A stretch of 51,283 bases of DNA from UBA4363 sp002393965 (lineage in GTDB: Bacteria > Bacteroidota > Bacteroidia > Bacteroidales > Paludibacteraceae), in NCBI GenBank assembly GCA_946542925.1, contig CAMNLA010000004.1, forward strand, positions 1 to 51,283, given 5' to 3'. The notes under the pieces were generated by a model. That model saw only the letters and a list, made by a program, of their open reading frames with translations. It made no database searches and was not told the origin of the DNA. This document shows, piece by piece, positions 42,488-51,227 of the stretch. Positions within the stretch are counted from its first letter, which is position 1. Every line of letters begins with the position of its first letter. The position numbers and the translations under genes were made by a program.

Positions 42488-43357
42488 ATGTTACAGTCAA
42501 TGACAGGCTATGGTAAGGCCTCATGTGAAACGGAAGGAAAACGGATAACGGTCGAAGTGAAGTCGCTGAACAGCAAACAGATGGATATCTCGACTCGGCT
42601 GCCCTATCTTTTCCGCTCTAAGGATATCGAAATTCGTAATCTGTTGGCTCGGCGCCTGGTACGGGGAAAGGTGGATCTGATTCTCGTGGTCGAAAATCTT
42701 GAAAGTGCTTCGGATGTCCATATTAATGAGACTGTATTGGAATCCTACTACCGCCAGATGAAGCATTTGTGCGATTCGAATATCGTACCAGAGCCTAAGG
42801 ACTGGGGATTCTTGTTCCGTATGCCGGAGGTAATGAGGCAACAGGAATTGGAGGAACTCTCCGACGACATGTGGACGGCAACACTCAAGACCATTGATGA
42901 GGCTGTCAACAGACTCGTCGACTTTCGCAGCCAGGAAGGTCTGTCGTTGCAGGCTGTATTTGATGAGAAGGTGCACAATATCGCTTCTCTGCTCCGTCAG
43001 GTGGACGTGTACGAAAAGGAACGTGTGGAGAAGATCAAGGGACGTATGAGGGAGCAACTGGAGAATCTTGGCGCAGAGTACGATAAGAACCGTTTCGAGC
43101 AGGAACTCATCTTCTATATCGAGAAATTGGATGTCAGCGAAGAAAAAAATCGTTTGCGCAACCACTTGAAGTATTTTACCGAAACTATGAACGGAGAGGA
43201 AACCCCAGGTAAAAAACTGGGCTTCATCGCTCAGGAAATCGGACGTGAGGTCAATACGCTCGGGTCAAAGAGCAATCACAGCGAGATGCAGATACTGGTC
43301 GTTCGGATGAAGGACGAACTGGAACAGATCAAGGAGCAAGTGCTCAATGCTTTGTAA
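42488..43357 (+). CDS. yicC: YicC-family endoribonuclease
   Basis: YicC proteins are a conserved RNase family. The 289-aa product starts MLQSMTGYGKASC, the family hallmark. VEVKSLNSKQMDISTRLPYLF and the C-terminal MNGEETPGKKLGFIAQEIGREVNT are conserved in the family. The frame stays open upstream to 42434, but those residues are not family-like. It lies 30 nt before gmk, a pairing widespread in bacteria, and is divergent from tsaB. Confidence 0.94.
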   Translation: MLQSMTGYGKASCETEGKRITVEVKSLNSKQMDISTRLPYLFRSKDIEIRNLLARRLVRGKVDLILVVENLESASDVHINETVLESYYRQMKHLCDSNIVPEPKDWGFLFRMPEVMRQQELEELSDDMWTATLKTIDEAVNRLVDFRSQEGLSLQAVFDEKVHNIASLLRQVDVYEKERVEKIKGRMREQLENLGAEYDKNRFEQELIFYIEKLDVSEEKNRLRNHLKYFTETMNGEETPGKKLGFIAQEIGREVNTLGSKSNHSEMQILVVRMKDELEQIKEQVLNAL

Positions 43358-43387
43358 CCAGATAAAATGTAGTATGACGAAAGATGT

Positions 43388-43969
43388 ATGAAAGCAATGA
43401 ACGGCTCTGAATCTAAACTGATTATTTTTTCCGCTCCATCAGGTAGCGGGAAGAGCACTATCATCCAACGTTTATTGCAGGAAGGAATGCCTTTGGAATT
43501 TTCGGTTTCAGCTACAAGTCGTTCCCCACGTGGCGCAGAACAGAATGGTGTGGAATACTGGTTCCTGACTCCCGATGAGTTTCGTCGTCGTATCGAAGCA
43601 GACGAGTTTCTCGAGTATGAGGAGGTATATCCAGACCGTTACTATGGTACGCTGAAGAGCGAAGTGGATCGCATCGCTTCGAACGGTCATGTGCCCGTGT
43701 TCGATGTAGATGTGAAAGGGGGAATGAATATCAAGAAGTTCTATGGCAAGAGAGCCTTGTCTATCTTTATCCAGCCACCGAGCCTTGAGGAACTGCGACG
43801 ACGCCTTGAGGGGCGTGGCACTGACTCGGCGGAGGTCATTGAGGAACGGTTGTCACGCGCCGAGTTTGAACTCTCACAGGCAGAATCATTCGACTGTGTC
43901 GTAGTCAATGACAACTTGGAAAAAGCAGTGGCAGAAGTACAGAAATTGGTCAAGGACTTTCTGTCATGA
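43388..43969 (+). CDS. gmk: guanylate kinase
   Basis: It phosphorylates GMP to GDP with ATP. The 193 aa carry the P-loop APSGSGKST (residues 16-24). SATSRSPRGAEQNGVEYWFL holds the GMP-binding Arg/Ser/Tyr set, and FDVDVKGGMNIKK and RLSRAEFELSQAESFD are also conserved. It lies 30 nt after yicC and is followed by a terminator. The nadD gene that often comes next in Bacteroidales is not there. A glycosyltransferase gene converges instead. Confidence 0.97.
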   Translation: MKAMNGSESKLIIFSAPSGSGKSTIIQRLLQEGMPLEFSVSATSRSPRGAEQNGVEYWFLTPDEFRRRIEADEFLEYEEVYPDRYYGTLKSEVDRIASNGHVPVFDVDVKGGMNIKKFYGKRALSIFIQPPSLEELRRRLEGRGTDSAEVIEERLSRAEFELSQAESFDCVVVNDNLEKAVAEVQKLVKDFLS

Positions 43970-44000
43970 TATCATGACTTGCCATTTTCGGGTAATGATA

Positions 44001-44028
44001 AACGGGATCTGTCAACTCCCGTTTTTTT
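44001..44028 (+). terminator. gmk terminator
   Basis: AACGGGA / TCCCGTT stem, 9-nt loop, run of seven T. The T-run overlaps the stop codon of the converging glycosyltransferase. Confidence 0.8.
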
Positions 44029-44959
44029 ATGAAAGAATCTCGGTCTTTCGGAAAACGAGACGAAGGCTGTTCGGCGAGAAGAGGAGCGAGAAAATTGCAA
44101 ACCGAAAGATGTAGAATCCGCGTTCGAACCTTTGTTTCCATGTGGGATGAGGCTCGTTTCTGCGCAACAGACGGAGATGGTTGCGGTAGGAAAGTTCTCG
44201 GAGGAATACAGGCTGACGTCGTTTCTCTCGCAGGCGTTGTAGCATCCCCTTTCCGCGTTGCAGTGACCTGATGTGCCACGCAACGGCAGATGGCTCGTAG
44301 AGACACTTCCACCCTTTCTTTCTCATGCGCCAACATAGGTCGATGTCTTCTTTATAAGCGAAGAAGGAGGGCTCAAAGTAGGAGACTTTTTCGACACCCC
44401 TCTCCGTTTGCGCTATGTTCTGCAAGGCTTCTCGACGCAGGAGGATGGCTGCTCCACAGAGGGCAAAGACGGATTCCTGTCGGTCATACTGTCCTCTGTC
44501 CGTCGTACCACTGCCTCGGTCGATGAAGTCACATCCGCTGCGCACAATGCCGCAGGAATCAATAATGCGGGTTGAAATACCATTCCGCTTGTCCCATCGT
44601 AGGAGTTTTCCTCCTGCAGCCCCAGTGTCAGGATGGCTGTCCATGACGTGTAACAATTTTTCAAAAAAGGAGGATGTGAATACGATGTCGGGATTGGCGA
44701 TGAGGACGAAAGGGGTGTGCGTGGACCGGATGCCTATGTTCGCCCCTTCTGCGTATCCGACATTATCCTGACAGATGAGGGTAAACGGCATGTGGGACGT
44801 TTCTAGCATTGAGACAGACTCGTCGTCCGAACCGTTGTCAATGACGAAGAGCGGACAGCCCGACACACTGCTCTGAAGGATACTCTCAATACACGGACGA
44901 AGGGTGTCGGCTCCATTATGATTGACAATCACAATGCTGATTTTTTCTCGCAGGTTCAT
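44027..44959 (-). CDS. family 2 glycosyltransferase, rhamnosyltransferase-like
   Basis: A 310-aa GT-A enzyme. ISIVIVNHNGADTLRPC, the nucleotide-binding FVIDNGSDDES and NVGYAEGANIGIRST are typical of GT2 enzymes close to dTDP-rhamnosyltransferases. LIANPDIVF holds the DxD-type site in the form NPD. DIDLCWRMRKKGWKCLYEP is the conserved ED-LC-R motif. The last 40 residues are hydrophobic and basic and may touch the membrane. Its ATG overlaps the upstream GT4 stop by 4 nt (ATGA). It is the third gene of a coupled operon. Confidence 0.88.
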   Translation of the reverse strand: MNLREKISIVIVNHNGADTLRPCIESILQSSVSGCPLFVIDNGSDDESVSMLETSHMPFTLICQDNVGYAEGANIGIRSTHTPFVLIANPDIVFTSSFFEKLLHVMDSHPDTGAAGGKLLRWDKRNGISTRIIDSCGIVRSGCDFIDRGSGTTDRGQYDRQESVFALCGAAILLRREALQNIAQTERGVEKVSYFEPSFFAYKEDIDLCWRMRKKGWKCLYEPSAVAWHIRSLQRGKGMLQRLREKRRQPVFLRELSYRNHLRLLRRNEPHPTWKQRFERGFYIFRFAIFSLLFSPNSLRLVFRKTEILS

Positions 44960-46239
44960 TTTCGGTCGGTGAGTGTGTGAAAGAGGTCAAGAAATTGGCA
45001 TGCTTGTGACTGTCTGGAGTAGAAATCACGTTGCTCTGGCACGATGGACTGCGTGGTCCGCCCTTCGGACTTCCATTGCAGATATTTTTTGCGGAGGAAG
45101 TCTTCTGCGTCTTGCTGTGTCCGTGCGGCACATCCGATGCCGGTAGCACGGATGGCATCCTCAAGCAAACCTTCGTCACTGCGCAGACATAGCACCGGAC
45201 GTTCGCATCCCAATGCCTCGAAGAATTTCGTGGTCAGAATACCCTTTGGACCATTGTCGGGAGTGCGGTTGCTGACAACCAGAACGACAGAACTGCGGTT
45301 CAGGACCGCTGGCATCTGACTGATTGGAACGGATGGACATCTTCTCGAAAGAGCTTCTGTGTGATGCTTTCGTGATAACTCTTCGGCCTCCTCCCAGGAT
45401 CGGTCATCGGTGTACCAATGCACTTCAGCATCTTGTGCAAAGGTAGGCAATGTGTCCATGAGTGTTCGCAGGGCAGGGAAGAGGAGACGGGGGTCACGTA
45501 TGCTGCGGTTATAGAGTCGGCCAGTGTAGGTGATGATGAATTTCTCCGTGTTCATCTTTTGGGGAACGAATTGCTCGCCGTCAAACCCATTGTAGATGAC
45601 AAATGCTCTCTCTGGAGAGGAGAGGAAGGGTACGACGGTTTGCGTGTGCCAATGCGAGACGGACGTGACGATGTCGGCTTGCCGCAGGACTTTGTTTCGG
45701 CGTCGTATGCTCACAGAGCGATAGAGGTGTGCAATGAGTCGTTCGAGCCCCATGAGGTGAGGCAGGGGGTGTTGGAAAAAGTCGTTTTCCGTATATTCTT
45801 CAGCAATGTCGCGCAGGTCGGCAATGAAAGGTATTTGATGACTTCGGGAGAAGGAGAGGGCGGTGTTTAGTGGAAAGGTGTAGTAGGTGCTGCAGAGAAG
45901 AAGGTCGAAGTCCCGACCGGCACAGATCTGCTCAACACAACGGCGGAAACGACGGCCCTTTAAGTCGAAAAGAAGGGTTCCAAGAAAACCGAGTGACCAT
46001 CGCAGTGAGCGGAAAGGACCTGATGTTGGATGCAGGGGAATGCGGTGAATCTCGGTCCTCTCGTAGGGTATGTCATAGAGTCGTCCACCTTCGTCCGGGG
46101 CTATGACGGTCACCTGCCATTCCTTTGAGGCTTCGGGCATCGTTTCAAGACATCGGCATAGGTAGCCCATTCGTGGAGCAAAGTCTGGCGGAAAGGCATC
46201 GACAATTAGGAGCAGGTGTTTCATACGGGTGGTCATCAT
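44956..46239 (-). CDS. family 4-type (GT-B) glycosyltransferase
   Basis: A 427-aa enzyme with the two Rossmann-like domains of GT-B transferases. The N-terminal domain starts HLLLIVDAFPPDFAPRMGYL. The C-terminal domain starts near KFIITYTGRLYNRSIRDP and includes the donor-site region PDNGPKGILTTKFFEALGCE with its E-x7-E-type glutamate, and RPVLCLRSDEG. The open frame runs to 46584, but that part overlaps the upstream gene and is not protein-like, so I begin at the ATG that shares its A with the upstream TAA (TAATG). Donor and acceptor are unknown. Confidence 0.85.
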   Translation of the reverse strand: MMTTRMKHLLLIVDAFPPDFAPRMGYLCRCLETMPEASKEWQVTVIAPDEGGRLYDIPYERTEIHRIPLHPTSGPFRSLRWSLGFLGTLLFDLKGRRFRRCVEQICAGRDFDLLLCSTYYTFPLNTALSFSRSHQIPFIADLRDIAEEYTENDFFQHPLPHLMGLERLIAHLYRSVSIRRRNKVLRQADIVTSVSHWHTQTVVPFLSSPERAFVIYNGFDGEQFVPQKMNTEKFIITYTGRLYNRSIRDPRLLFPALRTLMDTLPTFAQDAEVHWYTDDRSWEEAEELSRKHHTEALSRRCPSVPISQMPAVLNRSSVVLVVSNRTPDNGPKGILTTKFFEALGCERPVLCLRSDEGLLEDAIRATGIGCAARTQQDAEDFLRKKYLQWKSEGRTTQSIVPEQRDFYSRQSQACQFLDLFHTLTDRK

Positions 46240-47615
46240 TAGTCGGAAGTTCCTGTAAGGGTGCGTGGCAGGGAGCGGAGCAACCGACGATGGTAGTTGT
46301 TCGGCATGCGTGCCAAAGCAGGTGGACTGGCAAGAGTATGGTTGTGGATGAGCAGGTTGAGTTCTCCGTGGTGTGTACGTACAGAGTGTGCGAGTCGTTC
46401 GATATACCCCAGTGCTTCTTCTTCTCTCAGGTGCATATAAGCGGGATCGCTCATGGTACAGTCCATCACGGTGAGTGGATGTAAGGTTAGGCTGTGCAGC
46501 ATTCCGTCGTTGGGGTCCATAAGGCGTACGGGACGCGAGGTGCCTAGACGGAATCCGGCCACGTCGGCATAGGCAGGCGACCACTCGTCCGTGATTCCGC
46601 TCTCTGCGAAGGCTTGTGTCATCTCGGATGAGAAGCGTGACGGGAGTCGCAGGTAGTGGTATCGGATGTCCTGGATGGGATAGGAGACCTCTTTTTGCAA
46701 CTCACTGAGTTCCCGCGTGAGGAGCGTGGCATTTCCGGCAGCCGAGTAGGAAACATGGAGTCCGATGCGTATGTCTTGATTGCGACAGTAGTCGAGAACG
46801 TACTGCAGGTCTCCTTCGTGCAGACTGTATTGGGGTCTGTCATAGAGACAGTCCTTCGTATGAGGAAGACAGGATCGGATGAAGAGCCACTGACGTACCG
46901 TACATTCCCCTGATAGGAACTGCTGGAGTTGAAACCGTAGGTCTCTCAGGATTGGGAAGGTGAAGTAGGGGTCATTTTGGGCATTGCCGAGTATCGAACG
47001 GAGTGCTATGAGGGGATACCCGCTTCCCTTTCGGAGAGGGGTGGCTCGCAATATTTCTCTGACCAAGGATCGTATCGAGCGACAGAAGAAAGGAGCGTCA
47101 AGGTCGGTGGTCAGGTTGACTGCCGCATAGCTTGGCTTCGGCTCGCTGACAGCTTCCTCTGTGCACGAGCGCAACCATGAGCGTAACAATACCCCATATC
47201 GGTCGATGAGCGGAGTGTCGAGGATTCCGGCCTTGTAGGCAAACGATGATTTTCCGATAAAACGGCCGTGTTCATCGAACGAGGTGGACCTCGCCATCAG
47301 TTCTTCGTAGCGGGTCAGCAGAAACCACGACGAGGCAACGAGATCCGCATGGATGCGTAAACGCCCGTCCGATCCTCGTTCTTGTTCGCCTGTTCCGTAC
47401 AGTAGAGGTGTCTGCTCCACTTTCTTTAGAGGGAGACTTGGGAGCGAATGGACTGTGAGATAGATGTCGTCGTCAAAAAACCGGGAAGGTACGATGACCA
47501 TCCGTACGGAGGGATTGTCGCTTTCTCCGTATGAAATACGTGGGACAAGGTGTTCATTCCCTTCTCCCAAAAGAAATTGGATGATGTATCGGATGGTATC
47601 GGAAGGCAGTCTCAT
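46239..47615 (-). CDS. polysaccharide-deacetylase-like protein
   Basis: A 458-aa protein. An N-terminal domain of about 180 residues (with SSWFLLTRYEE) precedes a NodB-like barrel that begins near VNLTTDLDAPF. Later parts, RIGLHVSYSAAGN and MDCTM, fit a group of Bacteroidetes deacetylase-like proteins found in polysaccharide loci. The classic HxxxH zinc pair is not clear (one His, in GLHVS), so catalysis is uncertain. An ATG at 47615 (MRLPSDTIRY) is chosen over a TTG at 47624. A TACTTTTG box ends 6 nt before it, suggesting a leaderless mRNA. It is the first gene of the coupled glycosyltransferase operon, so probably acts on the same glycan. Confidence 0.75.
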   Translation of the reverse strand: MRLPSDTIRYIIQFLLGEGNEHLVPRISYGESDNPSVRMVIVPSRFFDDDIYLTVHSLPSLPLKKVEQTPLLYGTGEQERGSDGRLRIHADLVASSWFLLTRYEELMARSTSFDEHGRFIGKSSFAYKAGILDTPLIDRYGVLLRSWLRSCTEEAVSEPKPSYAAVNLTTDLDAPFFCRSIRSLVREILRATPLRKGSGYPLIALRSILGNAQNDPYFTFPILRDLRFQLQQFLSGECTVRQWLFIRSCLPHTKDCLYDRPQYSLHEGDLQYVLDYCRNQDIRIGLHVSYSAAGNATLLTRELSELQKEVSYPIQDIRYHYLRLPSRFSSEMTQAFAESGITDEWSPAYADVAGFRLGTSRPVRLMDPNDGMLHSLTLHPLTVMDCTMSDPAYMHLREEEALGYIERLAHSVRTHHGELNLLIHNHTLASPPALARMPNNYHRRLLRSLPRTLTGTSD

Positions 47616-47621
47616 GGAGAG

Positions 47622-47629
47622 CAAAAGTA
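47622..47629 (-). promoter_or_regulatory. -7 box of the glycan operon
   Basis: Minus-strand TACTTTTG with only 6 nt between its final G and the ATG at 47615. It is divergent from the murB box at 47673-47680 within a 70-bp gap. Confidence 0.55.
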
Positions 47630-47672
47630 GTATTTTCCTCCCAAATACGAAGAAGATGTGGAAAGAAAGGAT

Positions 47673-47680
47673 TATATTTG
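47673..47680 (+). promoter_or_regulatory. murB -7 box
   Basis: TATATTTG, followed by 5 nt (TTCAC) and then the murB ATG at 47686. The transcript would have almost no leader. Confidence 0.6.
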
Positions 47681-47685
47681 TTCAC

Positions 47686-48729
47686 ATGAAAATAGAAGAA
47701 GACTATTCTATAAAGAAACATACGACTTTTGGCATCGATGCCGATGTTAGCTACTATGTTGAGTACGATTCAGAGGAAGAACTGAAGGAACTCATTGAGT
47801 CCGGTTTCCTGCTCGACCGTGAGGTTCTTGCTCTCGGTGGCGGAAGTAATATCTTATTCTGTGACGATTTCGATGGCGTAGTCCTGCATTCCGAAATCAA
47901 GGGTATGGAAATTGTCGAGCGGACGGAGGATTCTGTGCTCGTCAAGGTCGGTGCTGGCGAGGTTTGGGACGATTTCGTCGCATGGACTATCACACAGGGT
48001 TTCTACGGAGCTGAGAATCTTTCCGACATACCCGGCAGCGTCGGTGCCACCCCCGTCCAGAATATCGGAGCTTATGGTGTCGAAGCAAAGGATCTTATCG
48101 AACGCGTCGAGTGCGTCGATACGAAAAGCGCCTACACCGTTACTTTCGAGAACCAGGAACTCTCTTTCGGCTACCGTGACAGTGCTTTTAAACACGATCT
48201 CAAGGGACTCTTTATCGTGACTCGTGTCTATTACCGTCTCTCCTTGCTGCCCTCATTCAAGTTGGATTACGGAACGATTCGAGATGAACTTCAGGGTTCC
48301 GAAACATCGTTGCAGACGGTTCGCGATGCCGTCATACGAATCCGCAAGTCCAAACTGCCCGACCCTTCGGTGACGGGTAATGCTGGTAGCTTTTTCAAGA
48401 ATCCCGTAATCTCAAACGATCGTTACGAGGAGTTGTTGGAGGACTATCCTTCAATGCCTCATTATGATGTCAAGAACGGAGTCAAGATTCCGGCTGCTTG
48501 GCTTATCGAACAGTGTGGCTGGAAAGGACGCTCACAGGGGCGTGCGGCTGTCTGCGAATCGCAGCCACTGGTCCTGATCAATACAGGTGGAGCCTATGGA
48601 CATGAGATATTGGAACTGTCCGAGGAAATCAGGGAAAGCGTCCGCCAGCGTTTCGGCATCGATATCAGTCCGGAGGTGATCTTGGTCGCAGCTCCGCAGG
48701 AGGACCCTTCCGACTCTCTTACAAGGTAA
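47686..48729 (+). CDS. murB: UDP-N-acetylenolpyruvoylglucosamine reductase
   Basis: It reduces the MurA product with NADPH and FAD to give UDP-MurNAc. The 347-aa length and C-terminal domain fit the type I enzyme of E. coli. SIKKHTTFGIDADVSYYVEY begins the FAD domain, and VLALGGGSNILFCDDFDGVV and AENLSDIPGSVGATPVQNIG bind FAD. NAGSFFKNPV carries the proton-donating Ser, and PEVILVAAP carries the catalytic Glu. The frame stays open upstream to 47464, but MKIEEDYSIKKHTTF at 47686 is the family start and sits 5 nt after a -7 box. Confidence 0.95.
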   Translation: MKIEEDYSIKKHTTFGIDADVSYYVEYDSEEELKELIESGFLLDREVLALGGGSNILFCDDFDGVVLHSEIKGMEIVERTEDSVLVKVGAGEVWDDFVAWTITQGFYGAENLSDIPGSVGATPVQNIGAYGVEAKDLIERVECVDTKSAYTVTFENQELSFGYRDSAFKHDLKGLFIVTRVYYRLSLLPSFKLDYGTIRDELQGSETSLQTVRDAVIRIRKSKLPDPSVTGNAGSFFKNPVISNDRYEELLEDYPSMPHYDVKNGVKIPAAWLIEQCGWKGRSQGRAAVCESQPLVLINTGGAYGHEILELSEEIRESVRQRFGIDISPEVILVAAPQEDPSDSLTR

Positions 48730-48825
48730 CTGTTCTGATTACTGTTCAGACTGAGTCAATAGACAGAATGGGCAACTGTTCTGGGACGTATTCTCTTCTC
48801 AAGGAAACTTTCCGGCTCTGGCAAT

Positions 48826-49545
48826 CTATTGTTCTTGCTGCATGCGCATGAATTCCGAGAAGGAAATAGGTGCAATGTCTTTGGGCTTCTCGAAGGTGGA
48901 CGACGGGATGTTCTTTTCGTCAATCTCCGTTGCTGTGTAGGTGACGACGTATTCTCCGTTCCATACGTCATAGGCAAGAGGCAATCCTTTGAGTTGACCG
49001 AAGTAGGGCGTGTTGTAGCCAGAGATATGCATGTCGGGTGCATACCATGCAACCAGTTGCACGTGGATGTTGTCTTCGGTGACCATGTCGCAGACCATTT
49101 TGAGACATTTATGTCCAAGGATGGTTCGTTTGCCCGTCATGGTGCGTATTTTTTTCTCGTTGGCACGCATCGAACGCGGCGTGAGTTGGTATTTCCGTAT
49201 CTCCTCCGATGTCGCTACGACAAGCATCGGTGCTTGGTCTCGATAGGTGAGTGTCTGGAAGAACGATTCGTTCCGGATGCCGGTGACTTTGCTTATCTCC
49301 AGCTGCGATTGTATGTCTTCTACGGATTTGGCATACTCGTCGTTCAGGTAGAGTTTGAAGTAGGAGTCAAGGTCTTGCAGCCGTGCCGTCGTACGCTTGC
49401 GGTCGGGAATGCGGCTGACTTTCCCTATGTATGTGATGACTCCGTTGAAGTTGGTCGTGTTCTTCTCCTTGTCTTTGGACGGAGCGGCAAAGACTGGTAT
49501 GGTTAGTAGGAGGACCAAAACCAATGCGATGGTGTTTCTGTTCAT
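48826..49545 (-). CDS. exported GLPGLI-family-like protein
   Basis: A 239-aa protein with a signal peptide (residues about 1-20, ending VFAAPS). The mature part resembles GLPGLI-type envelope proteins of Bacteroidetes: VITYIGKVSRI near the start, a central KRTILGHKCLKMVCDM (the G-x-KC-KA-like core), and WYAPDM followed by YFGQLKGLPLAYD. The core motif reads KGLPLAYD rather than GLPGLI. The function of the family is unknown. It lies 21 nt before maf in gene order and converges with murB. Confidence 0.72.
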   Translation of the reverse strand: MNRNTIALVLVLLLTIPVFAAPSKDKEKNTTNFNGVITYIGKVSRIPDRKRTTARLQDLDSYFKLYLNDEYAKSVEDIQSQLEISKVTGIRNESFFQTLTYRDQAPMLVVATSEEIRKYQLTPRSMRANEKKIRTMTGKRTILGHKCLKMVCDMVTEDNIHVQLVAWYAPDMHISGYNTPYFGQLKGLPLAYDVWNGEYVVTYTATEIDEKNIPSSTFEKPKDIAPISFSEFMRMQQEQ

Positions 49546-49566
49546 GGTGTGACGGGTGTTTGTCGG

Positions 49567-50148
49567 TTAGAATTCTTTTAGTGCTTGCCAGAGTGCTTGT
49601 ACGGGTAGCCCCATGACGTTGAAAAAGGATCCCCGTATGCCCGTGACCGCAATGTGTCCGATCCAGTCCTGGATGCCGTAGGCTCCGGCTTTGTCGAGTG
49701 CGGAGCCCGAGGCGACATAATGGTCGATTTCCGTGTCGGATAGCGGTGCGAACGTAACGTCCGTGGTACGTGAAAAGGACATCTGTTTCGTGACCGTCCG
49801 GAGACAGACTCCTGTGTGCACCTGATGCGTCTTGCCGGAGAGCAGTCGGAGCATCCGATGTGCGTCTTCCGCATCGGCGGGTTTCCCAAGGGTACAGCCG
49901 TCAACGGAAACGATGGTGTCGGCCGTGATAAGCAACGTGTCCGCTTCCAGGCGGTCTCGGTATGCTTCCGCCTTACGCTCGGCTAGAAAGAGGGGAATCT
50001 CAGCCCCCTGTAGATGCTCAGGATAGTTCTCGGCGATGTCTTTGATGACACAGACAGAGAAGTCGATGCCCAAGCTGCGTAGCAGTTCCTGACGCCGTGG
50101 CGAGGCGGAGGCGAGGACGATGGAGTAAGGCTTTCGGGTTGGTGTCAT
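49567..50148 (-). CDS. maf: Maf-family nucleotide pyrophosphatase
   Basis: Maf proteins hydrolyse non-canonical or excess nucleoside triphosphates such as dTTP, UTP or m7GTP. The 193 aa include LASASPRRQELLRSLG (residues about 11-26, phosphate-binding Ser-Arg). LLITADTIVSVDG has the catalytic Asp, LGKPADAEDAHRML is conserved, and GAYGIQDWIG is near the C-terminus. Which subfamily (YhdE or YceF) it belongs to is uncertain. Its ATG overlaps the UbiA stop by 4 nt. Confidence 0.94.
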   Translation of the reverse strand: MTPTRKPYSIVLASASPRRQELLRSLGIDFSVCVIKDIAENYPEHLQGAEIPLFLAERKAEAYRDRLEADTLLITADTIVSVDGCTLGKPADAEDAHRMLRLLSGKTHQVHTGVCLRTVTKQMSFSRTTDVTFAPLSDTEIDHYVASGSALDKAGAYGIQDWIGHIAVTGIRGSFFNVMGLPVQALWQALKEF

Positions 50149-51227
50149 GGCAGTGCAACGGGTTGGGAAGTGGGCAGTATGGAGAAGAGTCCGAGAAACG
50201 GTATTCCTTGGGCTTGAGCCAGGAGGAGGTAGAAGAGGATGGAGTATAGCGAGCCCAAGAGCATGGTGACCTTGGCAAGCGTTGAGGCATGGTGGAAGTC
50301 ACGTGGCGTGACGGCACGGAGCGTGATTATGAGTGTGAAGAGGAGGGGTAGTACGACGGCAATGAGCAGGTAGCGCAACGTGGCGAAGGAAGGGTCAATT
50401 GGCACTTCGGGAATCTGTCCGAAAATGTTGGGGGCGGGATTGAAGAGAGGAAAATCCTTGAGATAGGAAACGTACGTCCAGACAGCAAGACTGAGGGTCA
50501 CTGCGACAAGAATACTGACAAGGATTTTGGTCTTCGCAACGCCAATGACTACAGGGACGGTATGGCATTCGCTCTCGCGGTCTCCGTTTAGGTCTTCCAT
50601 GTCTTTGATGATCTCGCGCACGAGGGTTAGGAGGAAAGCAAAGAGGGCAAATAGTGCCATGCTGCCGTAGATGACTCGGCTGACGGGGGTCTGCTGGAGG
50701 AGGTCTCCGAAGTGATCGGGACGTGTGAGCCATGCGTGGTGGGCAATGGCAATAAGCAGTGGAAGGAGGGCGGTACAACACGCAACGGTGACATTGCCGA
50801 GTAGGAAGACACGCTTGTAGGATGCCGAGTAGAACCATAGCAGACCCGCACTCATCAGGAAGAGCAGGCCGACGGTAACGGATCGGAGAAGGCATGCTGC
50901 GCTGAGTCCGGAAAGAACTCCGAGGATGGTTACGATATGGTGGATGCGCGCTGCCTGGTCTTTGGTGATGGAGTGACCGACGATGAGTTTGTCCGGACGG
51001 TTGATCAGGTCTATCTTGGTGTCGAAATAGTCGTTGATGGCATATCCGCCTGCTCCGATAAGAATCGACCCAAGAAGAAGCAGAAGAAAGATCATGTTCG
51101 GTAGGAAGACGGAACCGTCAAGTCCGAAGCATGTGAGCAGCGGCGTGACGACGCAATAGTTCATCAGTACCATGAGCAGAGCCATGAACAGGAGGTTGAG
51201 GGGACGAATGAGTTTTAGATAGTCCAT
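50145..51227 (-). CDS. UbiA-family prenyltransferase, geranylgeranylglycerol-phosphate geranylgeranyltransferase-like
   Basis: A 360-aa integral membrane enzyme of the UbiA family, with about eight or nine helices. The first Asp-rich motif is NDYFDTKIDLINRPDK (residues 65-80), the second is KDMEDLNGDRESE (about 209-221). Both bind Mg-prenyl diphosphate. Bacteroidetes homologues are often annotated as geranylgeranylglycerol-phosphate synthases acting in a bacterial ether-lipid-like or quinone route. The acceptor cannot be decided from sequence. It is coupled to maf. Its promoter lies near or beyond the window edge. Confidence 0.87.
   Translation of the reverse strand: MDYLKLIRPLNLLFMALLMVLMNYCVVTPLLTCFGLDGSVFLPNMIFLLLLLGSILIGAGGYAINDYFDTKIDLINRPDKLIVGHSITKDQAARIHHIVTILGVLSGLSAACLLRSVTVGLLFLMSAGLLWFYSASYKRVFLLGNVTVACCTALLPLLIAIAHHAWLTRPDHFGDLLQQTPVSRVIYGSMALFALFAFLLTLVREIIKDMEDLNGDRESECHTVPVVIGVAKTKILVSILVAVTLSLAVWTYVSYLKDFPLFNPAPNIFGQIPEVPIDPSFATLRYLLIAVVLPLLFTLIITLRAVTPRDFHHASTLAKVTMLLGSLYSILFYLLLAQAQGIPFLGLFSILPTSQPVALP

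Noticed and set aside
44956..46584. Longer 542-codon form of the GT4 gene
   Set aside because: The first 115 codons overlap the deacetylase gene out of frame and are rich in Arg/Pro/Thr without family similarity. The TAATG junction at 46239 gives a better start.
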